The notes: generated by a model from the sequence alone, not told the origin. 64,000 bases of DNA from Branchiostoma belcheri (GCF_001625305.1 NW_017804109.1:969159-1033158); one strand, 5' to 3'. Counted from the stretch's first letter, positions 10,686 through 23,430 are shown. Translations and numbers: made by a program.

Positions 10686-11640
10686 AACTGTGAGTGTTTT
10701 TAACCTTGCCACAAGTTGTCAGAGATCAGCACCAGAAGAGAGCCTAGGGGTGCAAGTTTGTTCAACAAAAGGATGAATTTCGATAACTCCAAAAAGTAAG
10801 AAAAGACTGCCCCTGTATCTACCACTATTTCAGAGAGACAGTGTTTTTAACCTTGTCAGAGATCAGTGCCAGTGGAGAAAAACATTGTCTCTGTGTCTAT
10901 CATTCTTGAAGTTGAACTCTTCACTCTTTCAACTATCCAGGCTTATAAATCGTGGGAGTGTTTTTAGCCGACACAAAACCTTTTTAACCTTGTCAGAGAT
11001 CAGTGCCAGAAGAGAGCTTATGGTGTTCAGAATTTGTTCAGTAGCAGGGCTCGCGCCGACGCGATGGCACTGAGCCCAGACTCCGGTCACACCCAGCGCT
11101 AAGAAAAGATTGTCTCTAATAAGTACAGGTGTATCGATCACTGTTTCGAAACTGTGTTTTTAACCTTGCCGGTGGAGAGCTTAGGAGTTTGATTTTGTTC
11201 AAGAGAAGGACTAAATTTGAATAAGATTGTCTCTATAACTTATATCTATTGCTGTTTCAGAACTGTGTGTTTTTAACCTTGTCACAAGTTGTCAGAGATC
11301 AGTGCCAGAAGAGAGCTTAGGGGTGTGAGTTTTTGCAGGAGCAGGACGAAATAACACTCCAAAAAGTAAGAAAAGATTGTCTCTTAATCTGTCACTCGTT
11401 CAAAACTGTGTTTTTAACCTTGCCAGTGGAGAGCTTAGGGGTTTGAGTTTCACCAAAAAAAGCGATCGCGCCGCTGCGATCATACTGAGCCCGGACTCCG
11501 GTCACACAAAAGATCGTCTCTAACAAGTACATCTATCACTGTTTCGAAACTGTGTTTTTAACCTTGCCAGTGGAGAGCTTAGCGGTTTGAGTTTGTTCAG
11601 AAAAAAAAAGGCGATCACGCTGAGCTCCGAACTCCGGTCA
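10685..11640. repeat. Degenerate tandem array (GTGTTTTTAACCTTG repeat)
   Basis: About seven to eight units, roughly 110-160 bp each, are recognised by TGTTTTTAACCTTG at about 10695, 10841, 10980, 11155, 11268, 11408 and 11550, with TCAGAGATCAGTGCCAGAAG and GGAGAGCTTAG in most. Units nearer the right edge carry CpG-rich inserts (GACTCCGGTCACACCC) that lead into the adjoining CpG-rich block. Confidence 0.85.
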
Positions 11641-12060
11641 CACCCGGCGCGATCCACTTGCTCGGGGTGACGTGATCCGGTGATGGACCGGTCCGGGGTC
11701 GCGGTGCCGCGTGTCCCCGCGACCGGCCGCGATCCGTCAGGGCGCGCTAATTCCCGCCCCGCCGCCCAGGCCCAACACCTGCAGACCCTGATAAGGGAAG
11801 TGGCATTAGCGGCGTCCCGGCACTTACGACTAGGATGAGAAGTCACACGGCCTCCCGGATGCCGTTTTAACTCCTGTGATGGGCAGCAGGGATAAGTTAT
11901 GGCCGCCTGGGTCACGCCAGCCGCCACCCGGCCCCGGCGAGAGGATAACGCTCGGAAAAACTTTCCAGCAGGAAATTTCATGCCTCAACTTTGGCCCGAG
12001 ATCGACCCAAATTTGGTCGTTTGGTGCGTCGTTCCCCCACCTTGCCACCCGGGCCTATTT
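11640..12060. other. CpG-rich single-copy block
   Basis: One of the GC-richest parts of the window. Open frames of 72-153 codons exist on both strands and overlap each other, as expected of stop-poor GC-rich DNA. No domain is seen. It is a candidate promoter, enhancer or non-coding exon. Confidence 0.45.
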
Positions 12061-12600
12061 ATTACAGGGGCTGCGATTTACATTCATTTCACAGGTATAT
12101 TTCACAGAAAATGTGTGTGTCCGGTTTTTAACCGATCTGTAGGAATATTTATGCTCAGTCTCATAGCATGTGTCCATCCGTGCATGATTTTATGTCTAAC
12201 AGCACACAATAAACCAGGTACTGAGATAGCGGGCTAGCAAGTGCTCTCATGAACAATATGATTGATGAAAAATATGTTTACACCTTAATATACACACCTT
12301 AATGTTGAGTCAGTATTTCAGTCGACTGCTCTTTCGAGTAATATTTTGACTTGCAAAAAAACTATTTACATATGTATGCTTGATATGCCAGTATACAATA
12401 AGTACACAATGCGTGTACAATAGGAGAGGAAAACATACTCTTAGTCTATTGAAATGAGTTTTACAAACCAAAAAGCCATTTTGAAAATCACATCTCTCTT
12501 TCACAAATGTGTCCGCAACCTGAGAAGGTCAGAGTCAACCTAAAACAGGATATTTTTTTGTAAATCATCACAGCAATATTTTTCTGCCAAAGAGGGCTTC
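12060..12600. other. AT-rich stretch, nothing recognised
   Basis: No supported gene or repeat. Confidence 0.45.
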
Positions 12601-12960
12601 TACACCGAAGCACCCCCGATGACACTTGTTTTTAGGGACAGTGTTAAACTGTGTCGGTGGGGTTGGCACTAATGGAGCCCACATTAGATTGCCCGGCCGA
12701 GCCAACACTCCCGGGACCGATGGGGAAAAAATGGAGAGTGACAAACGGAAGTGTGTCAATCCAGAAATAGCCCAACAGACCTTTCTCTGCGTTTGGGGGT
12801 TGCGACACCGGGACAGAAGCATTTGTAACGAAAGCCGCAAACAACATTCCTGCATTGATTTCAGTACCAAGACGGACATATTGTATCGGCCACTCGCAGT
12901 TTTCGACGGAAGGAAAAAGTCAGAGGTTGGGTAAAACGAGCTCCGGGGGCATAAATGTCA
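12600..12960. other. CpG-containing single-copy block with opposing ORFs
   Basis: Three overlapping open frames of 67-103 codons lie on opposite strands. None contains a recognisable motif and none can be favoured as coding. The block is distinct in composition from its AT-rich flanks. Confidence 0.35.
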
Positions 12961-14210
12961 TGCGCAGAATTTGACATGATGGAAGAATAGATATGATTTA
13001 TTACTATAATACCCTCTTTCTGTCATTATTCACTTGTTAATTTTAACGTGCTGATTTAATTTTCGGCCAGCTAAACCGGGGTGGCAAGTGACACAAAGGA
13101 ACCATGAGGCACTGGTTTAATTCAATCTGGTTCTTTTGATGTCAATATTCACTTGGTTTAATCTCTAATGTGTTAATGAGATTTCTGGTATCCTATTGTC
13201 ACTGGTTTTGCGAAATGTGTGCAGTTTCATTATTTTTTTTGTTGTCAATATTCATGTGTTTTAATTTTGAATATGCTAACTTGATTTTGATATTGACGTT
13301 TCAACCAAAATTTGCTCAATCTATTTTACACTTTAAAATTTTTTTAGTCTTCTATTTCCCTCCAGCATCTACCATCAAAACGTGATTTATCTTCTTTTTC
13401 TTGTATCCCACATAATCTAAATGGGTAAAATTATTGGACTAAACATGGCAGCATCTAATGTGTGACTAGAACAATACACTCTACAACCACAGTATATATA
13501 TATATAAACTATATCTGTAGAATAATGAATTTTGCTTTAACAGTAATATCATTGGCTCATTTTGCATATTTTGCTGACCGAGGAAGAATTAGGGACGAAT
13601 TATGGTGACATTTCAATTAAGCTTCCGCAAATCCCACCACTCAAAACCTGACGTGCTTTTTACATAAAGATCCCCAGATAGGGACCAAAATATGGGTCAG
13701 TCTCGGCACAAGGGAGCAGTCGAAACAGCAGAACATCATGTTGGGACAGCCTGGGGCCACACCAATGCCATTTCACGGTTTGTGAATATTTCCTGGAAAC
13801 GTTCTACCAACAATAGACAACAGAGAATGGAATAAAACAGCTGAAACTCAACAAATTTAATTTTACCAAGAAATACGCCCAGCTAAATATGATCGAAGTG
13901 TGATGAGGATAGTACAAAATTTCATGGCAAATTCCTCTGGAAATGTCCTTCCATTCTTACAACAACTGATGGCAAACCAGACAATAGAGGCCAGAGATAT
14001 CATATTTCCAAATTTCAAACTACAAAGATCAGATTGTACAAATACATTTTGTAAATCATGTTTCTTCATTGCTCTCATTGCCCTTAGATGTACTACAGTA
14101 GCTACATAATATTGTCTCTGGTCCCGTTTGTTGGAATGACTGAACATGCTGCAAACAGGTGTCCTCCCATCCCCCTCCAGAGCCTCCTGCAATGATCCTT
14201 AACTGGGGAA
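12960..14210. other. AT-rich intergenic DNA
   Basis: Contains a short TA microsatellite near 13493-13507 and a 109-codon minus-strand frame at 13863-14192 without a recognisable domain. No supported gene. Confidence 0.45.
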
Positions 14211-16200
14211 GTCCTTTAAAGAAAACTAAAAGAACTCGGCACAGCTTGCCACTAATGACTGGGAGCGGAGGAGCAGAAATTATGGGTTGACAAAACGGGG
14301 GACAGCGTTAAAAGTGGTGGGAAGAACGCGGAGGCGCCATAAATTCTGTACAGCGTTAAATGCGTCTTCCCGAGCCCCGGACGTGCAAATTGTACTTGAG
14401 ATGGGCAGAAGAAAAATGAGGACCCACGCGGAGTAATCTGGAGAGCATTACCGAGAGTGTGCCGACTCTTATCGTCTCCCATTATGGCACAATTAAGACT
14501 TTCATTAATGCACCGCCACTTGCAGAAGGGGGGAGAGAACCGCCATCACGGCAATTAAACATTCGAAGATCTCGGACGCACTTTCCGCGCAATTACGGCA
14601 AGACGGGGAAGTGCTTATTGTATATTGCCAAGAAGTGGGATTTGATTTCATGCCTGAGACATCGATCACTACAGCCGGATCCCTTCCCTCCATTCCGTTA
14701 TGATTTGTCTGCGTCGTAAAAGAGAGAAACCGGTCACCGTCATTTGGGGCGATTTTGTCCTAACTCGAGCTAAAGAATGTCATTTGGCAGGTGCGGAGGC
14801 TTCGGGTGGAAACATAACAAATAAATATGGGGCCTAAATATTCAATAGCGGCGGCGAAAATCCTCAAGCGTCCTCAAATGGACAGGCTTACTACGGAACC
14901 CTGCTTAATGTCAAAGTTATCTACGAAACCAAAACCACTCCACAATCGTCCCTAAAAGCAATATTCACCGCCGAGCTGATTCCAAGCCCCGGCGCTGGCA
15001 TTTCTTCCACCCAGCGTGCCGCAAATCCCACCTCCATGCCACATGCGGGGACGCAGGCCCATTACCGTCCATAATTAAACGGCCACGGACTGTCATTTGC
15101 AACTTTTGGTCACTTCCAGGCGCGTGTGCTTATCAATCTCTTCTCAAGTGTGCGGAGTTAACCGTGCCTGCTTCCCCATTTTTACTAATACCCGATCGAG
15201 CACTACACACCTAGATAATCCAATATAAAGGGCACCGGCGAACAGAGGGGGAATTATGAAATACTGATGACCATGCCAAAAACATATTAGAAAACATTAC
15301 ACTGCGTAAGTCTAATTCTTCATCTGGAGCGGCCCCGCCGTCATTTGGACAGACACATTTCGAGAGAAGGCCGCTTCGCTTGCCGAACACACGCACGGCC
15401 CAGGTGACAACACAGGTGAGTTGTAGTAACCGTTGTGACGATCGAGTCTTAAACAGAGCCTTTCTTTTGTTTCTTTAATTCCAGATAGCAGGGAGGCTTT
15501 GTGTGTGAATGTTGTGTGTGTGTGAATGCGTGGGAGGCACAGTAAGTGGGTTGGACAGGTTGTCGGGGACAGATGCGTTGGAGCCGGGTCGAAATTGTCA
15601 TTCCAGAAGTGATGGCCCGACCGGCAGCACACACACACACACACGCAGTGCCGCGTCACCTTTAGCTCCTGCTGGAAAAAATGCATGTCCGATGAGGCAG
15701 AATTAAGTAGAGACGCAGCCTCGCGAGCACCCAGGGCTGCCATAAAACACCCGCATGCCATTCCAGCCGCAGTGATTGGGCACAGCGGTGCAGGTGGAGA
15801 GTAGAAGCAAAGGCAGACGCAGCCGACATCAAAGTTCTCGGACAGCCATTAATTTTCGGTAATAAGGGTTTGCGACAGAGGCTTTCTCCGCTGTCCGAGT
15901 CAAAGTGGAGAGACACTGATTCGTCAGAAAACGCAGGAGATATTCCTGCCCTTCGGGGTGAGAGATATCTTCTGAAAGGGATCGTGCCCTTGACATTGCT
16001 TTATTGCGCCGCCCATCAACGCACAACTGCCTCGGCGGCCGGGAATCGCGCCCCTCGGGTCCTCGGCCACTTTCCTGCGCTCCTAATCACGAGGTGGGGA
16101 TCACCGGCAAGACAACTTTGCATCGGGGCAGAACTTGGGTGGACATGGGTACCTGAGCGATGCAGATAAGAACCAACATTGCAAATCTCGACTCCTGCCC
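14210..16200. other. Largest CpG-rich single-copy block (about 2 kb)
   Basis: A long complex region with many CpGs and AT-rich homeodomain-type cores (ATTAA, TTAATT) scattered within GC-rich DNA. It includes short TG and CA microsatellites at about 15505-15530 and 15628-15645 and a splice-donor-like CAG|GTGAGT at 15415. Open frames up to 149 codons occur on both strands without domains. The composition is like that of deeply conserved regulatory DNA around developmental genes, but nothing in the window proves this. Confidence 0.45.
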
Positions 16201-17330
16201 ATTGTATGTCTTAATACCTGCCCCGAAGCCCACTCTACATCTTCCCCTAATACCTGAGCACTTTCTTATCGAAGAAGATTAGCCAGCAAAGGCCGCCCGC
16301 TAAAGCCCAGACAGAATGCTAAAATTTAAAAGCTATTGAAGCAAGCAGATGAAAAATTAGCTTCCCACTGATATACATGCCATTACCAGGTACTTAAGCT
16401 GGCCAACTCTTTCTGGTGTCATCTTGTATCAGGCGAATGTGTAATCAGGACGGCAAGCCCTCCGTGTTTTCGCCGCCTTCTGACGAACTATTGACTAAGC
16501 CCTCCGTGTTTTATCGACCTAGATATGAGCGTTATGAACTAAAAAGGAGGCTGCACTTCTCTTGACGGGAGTAGACGGGAGTAATGTCGGCCGCGAGTTC
16601 TGTTTGATTCGAGTTAATTTTTTCTCTCATGACCCTCTCGCCTACATCGATCGAGGCGGCCGCTTGGCGTGAGTGCTTCTGTCATAACCAACGTAGAACA
16701 AACGTAGAAATGTTCTTCCACTTGCCCAATCATGTCTTCTGATCTCTGCCATTAGCGCAAGATGTTTTCCCCGACTTTCAAGTCGTTGATTCTCGAGATA
16801 TCCCCGGCAAACACGTCTGGTTGTTGATGAACCAGCTGGTTTGACCACTTAAGATTTCTGTCCGGCAAATTCCTTCTCTTTCTGAAGGTGACTTTTTATC
16901 ATTTTCCTTTTTACAAAATTTCGAAAATATTACTGGTAAGCCTCTCCCCCTTTGACCAGTCATATTCACACTAATTTGAAAACTATTTGCAGACAAAATG
17001 CTTACTGCTAACTGGACATCTAATTAACAAGAATGTCTGTCCTTTTTTTTTCGTTATCCAGTAGTTTGTTACATAAACCCTCTCAAATATCTGGAATGAA
17101 AGTAATATCATCTCTGGCGCTGAAAAAGTGTTTACAGAGCACTGATCAAAGGTGCAAACAGTTTTAAGTGTGTCAACAGTTTTTTTTTCAAAATATAAAG
17201 GTCATTTTCTCTCTGGGGAATCCTTAGTAAGACAAACAACCATGTTTCGTTCCACTGGACAAACTTCGAGAGATGTCATCCCTCCAAATCAGATCTGATT
17301 ATTTGCGATGACCAAAGTCAGCACCAGCCA
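16200..17330. other. Mixed single-copy DNA, CpG-richer at 16420-16880
   Basis: The phrase AAGCCCTCCGTGTTTT occurs twice (about 16456 and 16498). No gene is supported. The right half is AT-rich. Confidence 0.4.
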
Positions 17331-17890
17331 AATTAAGTTACCCCGAGCGAAACTCTCTGAGAGAAATTCCCTGCCAGACGAAAAAAAAAAAGAAGGAAAC
17401 CAGCGCCCTTCCTCCGATAGGCGGGTGGAAACGACGACGGAATTCCGAATCTCGGAAACACGATTGTGATGACCACGTCAGCTTCGCGGATATTATCCGT
17501 TTACCTCTCCCATAAATTTCCCGGCGAAATTGGAGAAACAAACAGTGGACCATTCATCGTTCGGTGGTTATATTTCCCCAAGGTGTGACGTTGGACTTCC
17601 CTGACTGTATAGCTCCAGAGATAAGTCCTCTCCCCGGGGACCAGGGATTTGTACAAGGAAAAGAAAGCGCATATATTGGAGAAGACAAATGACGGCTTGG
17701 GTATTCTGAGATGGATGCCTGAATCAGCCGGCACATATTGGACCTGGCTGACACGCCGCGCACGCGTCGGAATTTATTCGCCACGAGGTAATGAATAAGA
17801 ACTTTTGCCGTGACAAGTTTGGGCTGTATCGGACACTGGAAATTACAAGATAAGCTACTCAGCGAAACTGCCCTCATCCTCTCGCAGAGT
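17330..17890. other. CpG-rich single-copy block
   Basis: Short overlapping minus-strand frames without domains. CpG density is higher than in the flanks. Function unknown. Confidence 0.4.
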
Positions 17891-18800
17891 GCAACGATCT
17901 CAGAACTTGAGTCTCTGGATAACTTTTCTGTTTAAGAAACACACATATCTGAGTCCAATATGCAGCCAGCTTGAACTGTGACTTAACAAACATATCAATA
18001 CTAATTTTACTTTCGAATGTCAGAAAAAAATTTGATATAGCCAACAACAATTTCCAAATCATAAGGCAACTACTTTATGTCTGTCAAATACATTATTATT
18101 AAATTGTAAAGGCATCATCTTGACCGTCATACTATATCCTGCTTCCAGTTAGTCTCCTCGAAAATCCGAAACTCTTATATAAGTCTACTTATTAGACTAC
18201 ACAGAACATCTGACAACCAGTTTTGTCCATCATTCATGGTTTTCTGTTCTTCCTAATGTTTCACTCAGTGTCGTGCTGATCCATTCTCTGATATTATCCT
18301 CCTTCAGTTGCCTCCCCTCTTTCTTCTAGCCATCCGGATTTTGCTCCGCTACGCTAGAAAAAATAGTTTTCCGATTTTTTCCGAGTGCTCCTAGATTGCG
18401 AGCACTCTCTCCCAGGTCTGATCATGAACCTGGGCTGACGAAAAAAAAATTCGAGCTGGATAGAGCCCTGTTAGGCAGTCCTCTTAACTCACCAACCCTT
18501 AAGAGCAGAGAATGGCGGGCACACCCTCCGCAACACTTTGTCCTTGGTCGTAATTCAGCCGACCTTCAGCCAGACGGAATTTCTCCCGTAAGACATAATT
18601 AGATGTGGAGGAAATATTGGCTATAAGTGCATGTAGATAACTACCCACTGCCCGGGAAATATTCTCTATAATTGAGTGTTTCTGCCTGATTTATAGCGGA
18701 ATGTCCGGACGCTCCAGCTTTCCAAGGGCACGCCTGGTGCAAGGGCCACACAGTGGGGAAACAGTGCCACAATACGTCATACGTGTAGAAAAAAAAAACC
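17890..18800. other. AT-rich DNA grading into a modest CpG-containing block
   Basis: 18210-18305 is the second copy of the dispersed repeat at 5745-5845. 18390-18770 is CpG-containing and single-copy. No gene supported. Confidence 0.4.
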
Positions 18801-19560
18801 TAAAATGTTAGCCTCCATAGCATGCCAAAAACTGGGGGTTTTGGGGGTCTTCATGGTCTTTGGGAGCTTTTATGTGCTATTTTCTGATTGCATGTAGACA
18901 ACATAGCCGGCCTGGTTGAATTACCCCCATTTTTAGAACTGGGCTAATCAGAAAACAGTCGAAGACCACCAAACCCCCAGTTCTATATGCCTGCTACGGA
19001 GGCTACCAAAATGTGTCATAGTTGGACAGAACTTAAAGCTGGTTACTGTATACACAGTTGCTAAGAAAGTGCAAGTAAGAACTAGACTAGAAAAAGGAGT
19101 CTGATAATCTTTTAAACAAAGATCCTCGCATAATACGTCATACATGTAGTTGTGTAGAAAAAGTACAACCTAAAAGGTGTCATCGTTGTACAGAACTGTA
19201 TACACACATTTGCAAAGAAAGTGCAAGTTCTAGACTTGAAAAATGAGTCGGATAATCTTTTAAACAATGATCCTCGCATAATACGTCATACATGTAGTTA
19301 TGTAGAAAAAGTACAACCTAAAATGTGTCAGAGTTGAACAGAACTAAAGCTGGTTACTGTATACACTCATTTGCAAAGGAAGTGCAAGAACTAGACTAGA
19401 AAAAGGAGTCTGATAATCTTTTAAACATTGATCCTTGCACAATATGTCATAGTTTGTGAAAATAGCAAATACTTTGAACTAAAGCTGGAAACTGTATATA
19501 TACATTTAAAAAAACCGTCTGGCATGTTCTAGACTCTGATAATCTTTTAAATGTTGGTTC
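18770..19560. repeat. Tandem array of about 150-bp units (ACGTCATACATGTAG repeat)
   Basis: Units are marked by CGTCATAC[AG]TGTAG at about 18776, 19136 and 19284 and a decayed copy near 19445. The left-most unit is split by the MITE at 18809-19005. It also retains CGTGTAG where later units have CATGTAG. Confidence 0.82.
18809..19005. mobile_element. MITE family B (TAGCCTCC termini), copy 2, with target duplication
   Basis: Inverted termini TAGCCTCCATAGCATGCC and the matching GGAGGCTA end. Left flank CTAAAATGT (18800-18808) and right flank CCAAAATGT (19006-19014) agree at 8 of 9 positions. The neighbouring array unit at 19317-19330 reads CCTAAAATGTGTCA without interruption, so it serves as an in-window empty site. 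Confidence 0.88.
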
Positions 19561-20090
19561 TTGCATATGTCATGGTTGCACAGCAAAACGAAAGAACCAA
19601 CAATGTGTCATCATAGTGACAAAACTGTGTGATGTTAAAATGGGAAGTATAAGCTAAAAAACAGTACAGGCTTGTACACATACGATTTACTGCGCACTTA
19701 CTTAGACTCTGGTCAGATATTATTAATATAACAGATAATACATTGTACAGTATAAAAATCATGGAAAGCCTGCTCTTTCAAACAACACTGTTGAAATGGG
19801 CTGCATTTCCATCAGTGAGACGTAGCAAACAAGGAGTTTTAGACATTCCTTTTCAGTATCTTAATCTTGAAATATACGAGTGATCATAATGCGACATATA
19901 ACATATCACCTGTGGTGCAAACTAGCCATTTTATGTACATTTTCTCTCTATTTCATGTGATTTATTTCATAGGCCTTGTGCTTTTCTATCACTCAGTGTT
20001 AAACATGTTTTGCGATAGGTCTTAACAACGTAGGTGATCATGTTTAGACAATTTCATGACAATGATGACATATTCTTCCATTTTGGGTAC
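19560..20090. other. AT-rich spacer, nothing recognised
   Basis: No supported gene or repeat. Confidence 0.4.
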
Positions 20091-20690
20091 TTTTATAGCA
20101 TTACCTCTGGTTGCAGCGTCTTGTTTTCGGCATTATCGCACCTTGCTCCTTGCTTGTCGATAGAAACAAGATTTCTTTTTCTTCCAGGGTGCAAAAAACG
20201 AACAAAAAATCAATCCTCGCACCCAGACGCCATTTATAAAATCAACATCGCAACGCCTCGCAGAAAATATTGCTTGGGTCCCGGTGATTTTTCTATTACG
20301 GTTCCCCAAAGTTTCCCGCCCTGTCGATACATCACCTCCTCCTTACCTTCGCTGCTTCGAGTTTCTCCGGCACTTTTTATCGGAGATAGAAAAAACAGGA
20401 TCAATGCCGAGGCAGGTGTGCTGAGCCTTTATCTGCATCAGTATCGGCCCTTAACAAACTCCACCTCACCTTGTGGACCCTCGGCTTGTCACAGGTGAGA
20501 ATCAATAATCACAGGTAGTAGACCTTGGCAACGGGGACAAGGTGAAACCACTAACATCTTAAAGATGGTAGCTGCTCGTTTCTCAAGACAGGGCCCGGAA
20601 TCGCTTCTAAGACAGGACAGGGAACCTGATTGTGAGAAAGCCTGCCAGCAATTTACGAGGTTGAAGCCTTCGGGGCTGGAAATACTGGGC
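20090..20690. other. Single-copy block with a donor-like edge
   Basis: A 154-codon plus-strand frame (20034-20498) has no recognisable domain and biased composition. A CAG|GTGAGA donor-like site follows 20494. The edge segment CAGCAATTTACGAGGTTGAA (20648) recurs in diverged form near 21083, flanking the inverted repeat described next. Confidence 0.4.
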
Positions 20691-21065
20691 GAATGTGCAC
20701 CTTAGTGCACCCAAAATTGGAGCTGTGCACCCAATTCTTTTCTGTGGGTGCACCAGTGCAAATATTTTCATAAGCTTATGTATGTAAAGATGTGCAATGT
20801 ATAGTAGTATACAGCATATCCTTAACATCTAAGTGTCAGAAAAATAATAAAATCTTTGTCATAACATCTAAGTGTCAGAAAAATAATAAAATCTTTGTCA
20901 TAGTACTTTTCTTTAGAAATGGAACATAAGTTTTGCTGACATTCTACTTATTTAAGTTTTGCTGACATTCTACTTATTTTATCGTATACATGTTATATGG
21001 TGCACCCCAAAAATTTTTTAGGTTGGGTGCACCAGTGCAAAATTGCCAAAAATGAATTTCGAGCA
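20690..21065. repeat. Inverted-repeat element (GGTGCACC) with internal short duplications, flanked by duplicated DNA
   Basis: GTGCACC motifs in opposite orientation lie at both ends (20705-20755 and 20999-21040). Inside are a 42-bp tandem pair at about 20822-20900 (AACATCTAAGTGTCAGAAAA) and a 27-bp pair at about 20928-20980 (TTTTGCTGACATTCTACTTA). The outer flanks (GGCAATTTACGAG..GAAGCCTT) are repeated on both sides at about 20645 and 21080. Confidence 0.6.
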
Positions 21066-21660
21066 CTCCAAAGCCTCCCGGCAATTTACGAGATCGAAGC
21101 CTTGCTCTTAGGAGTCGAGAGATTTTGTCAGCGGTTCTTCATAAATCTTGGTCCAGGTGGCACCAGTTACCTGCATGGCGCCCTATTTACCTGCACCCCT
21201 GCAGGTGTCCCTGCCCAAGAATCCTTTAAGAAACACCGGCAGATCTTTGCTAAGCACCTTCCGTCGATGATGACAAATGGGCAACCCTTCCGCCGGTCTC
21301 AAACACCTTCCAATTGTTCTTAGCTTTTCTCCAATCAATACTCCCAAGGGACAACGAGCTCTAATGGACCAAGACTTCTTATTGCAGAAGGAAATCTTAC
21401 GGAATCTTCTCGTCCCTCTTGGGGAATGTCTTAAGTCTTGTAATATTTCATCGCGCTAAGGAGGTTATAAGAGGAATTGGCCTGGGTTGGTGTTAGGGAT
21501 CTTATGGACGGTGGATCGGCTCTACGGTCGTTACTCACTTTATTTTCTCCAAGTTTTAAAAAACGGGAGGATCCCACATCCCTCGTTTGCTGGGGAATCG
21601 AAGGGCACAACCGTCTTACAGAGGATGAGTGTTTCAAATGCTGGGTGTTTTTTTAATGAT
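21065..21660. other. CpG-containing single-copy block
   Basis: Open frames of 60-108 codons without domains. Borders the tandem array at 21655. Confidence 0.4.
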
Positions 21661-22150
21661 TTTGCTCAGTGCAAGACCATAATTTGGGTCGAAGCTAAGT
21701 TTGGTTGTAATACTTGAACACCATCTCTTTTGCCTAAGTCAGAAACATCATGATTGAGACAATCTTGACTCCCTAAGATTGAGGAGGACTACATTTTGTA
21801 ACTGCTTCAATATGTTCTCTCTTTTTTAAAACAAAATTGGTACAAGGCTTTGAAAGACCACTTTTTTGGCACTGAACTAAGCTTGGGTTACTGGAGCAAC
21901 ATCTCTCCTTTCCCTAAGTCAGAAATATCAATGCTGGAAACAAGCTTAACTTACTAAGAGTGAGAACTGACTGCTCCATTATGTCTTCTTTTTTTTAACA
22001 AATTTCCTCAGTACAAAGCCAAGAGACCACTTTTTTTGGCACTGAACTAAGCTTGGGTTACTCGAGCAACAATCTCTTCACCCAAGTCAGAAACATCAAT
22101 GTTTGGAGACAAGCTTACCTCACCGAGAGTTAGGACTAACTAACCCAATA
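21655..22150. repeat. Three-copy tandem repeat, about 170-180 bp
   Basis: Units share CCTAAGTCAGAAA.ATCA and GAACTAAGCTTGGGTTACT, at about 21670, 21840 and 22010. The left-most copy reads GGGTCGAAGCTAAG and is the most CpG-containing. Confidence 0.75.
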
Positions 22151-22620
22151 GGAGAAGCAGGGGTTACAAAGGAACATTGAGAACATTCAGCAGCCTTCCC
22201 CACTTAGACCAGAATGATTTTGATCCACTCACACTCACAGACACGGTGATGTTGAACCCCTACTCTTTTCAATAAGTGTGGTGGATTCTTTCAACATGCT
22301 CAAGGTGTGTTCATTGATTTGAAGAATCAACATTGAAAAGCGAAGATCAAACGCTCAATACAATTGTTTCTACAAGTAAGACAAAGTACATGATTGTACT
22401 ATAGGTGTCACCAACTTTGTGCTGTTACAATGCATTTTGTCTAGAGTATGTTGGAACAGTATTTTTCCATACAGGGAGGGACATCATACGTGAACCAACA
22501 TTGATAAATAGGAATTTGCAATTTGTCTGTTCGTCTTTATAGTGGGGATAAACTATGGTGGCTTTTACACATTCTCTGATCACTGTTGGCAGGCTTTAGT
22601 TTCTACATATTGTTTCACTT
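22150..22620. other. AT-rich stretch with a SINE family 1 fragment (22215-22325, minus)
   Basis: CCCTACTCTTTTCAATAAGT and GTGTGGTGGATTCTTTCAAC are the reverse complement of the SINE body seen at 6600-6690. Nothing else recognised. Confidence 0.55.
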
Positions 22621-22965
22621 CAAGGAAGCACACTTATAGCCGGCATAACACACTAGCTTCGCAGGCACGCAGAGCGGTGGCAGCTGGCTACATTACACCG
22701 ATCGACTTGTTACACCCATTCCTTGAACATCTAACTCTAGATATTGTTTAAAGCTATCTAATGATAATGGCCCTACTGTACTTGGTGACAGCAAGTTTCA
22801 CTCTGCGATAGTTCTGCCTGAAAAAATGAATTCTTTATATAACACCTCAATCCTTGGTTGATAACTCTGGTACTTGAAGGCATGGCTATTTCTTGTTCTC
22901 TTCAGGGCTGGTATCAGGTACATTGTACTTAGTAGTTGGGACTGCCATCTCTAATTGCCATGTCC
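22620..22965 (-). mobile_element. CR1/L2-like LINE 3' end
   Basis: On the minus strand, a decayed C-terminal RT segment near 22960-22800 is followed by the 3' region with AACAAGTCG and TAGCCAGCTGCCACC and part of one tail unit. Stops and indels show it is dead. Confidence 0.65.
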
Positions 22966-23430
22966 GTCCACCTAAACCGTCATCACCTGAAAAATCTCCA
23001 GTCAAAAAGTCTTGCGGTTGTCAGGTAGATTTATGCCTTCTCCTAACTTGTAATCTTGCGTCCTAATCTCCTCTGCTCCGTAGCGACACTGCACGGATTA
23101 ACACGAGGTGAGAAAACAACTCAAGAAGGACTTACAAATGGACAAATCGTCATGTTTCCCCCCCGACTATCCCTCACTCGGTCCTACCTGTCTCTGGTCA
23201 TGGTCCTCTCGAGGCTTCAAGATGACAAAGTTTGACATGGCGAGGGCTTAGAATAATCTTAAGACATCACTTCCAATCCGAGTTAAGATGGCAGACAGCC
23301 TCCAGGCTGCGCTAGACCGTGACAAGAACTTTAAGAGCCGCTACCGTTTCTGACGGCCATTTGTTGTGGCACAAGGCAGGTCAGGAAACGTCCCTTAGCT
23401 GCTATTAACAGCCGACATTCCGACCATCAG
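22965..23430. other. CpG-containing single-copy block
   Basis: Complex sequence without an ORF of note. Its right edge seeds the two-copy repeat at 23425-23775. Confidence 0.4.

Noticed and set aside
11520-11981. 153-codon minus-strand frame in CpG-rich DNA
   Set aside because: Overlaps long frames in other readings and includes tandem-array sequence; stop-poor GC-rich DNA explains it.
15312-15761. 149-codon minus-strand frame
   Set aside because: Contains a CA-microsatellite Cys-Val run and overlaps opposite-strand frames; no domain.
20034-20498. 154-codon plus-strand frame
   Set aside because: No recognisable domain, composition typical of chance frames; retained only as part of a single-copy block.
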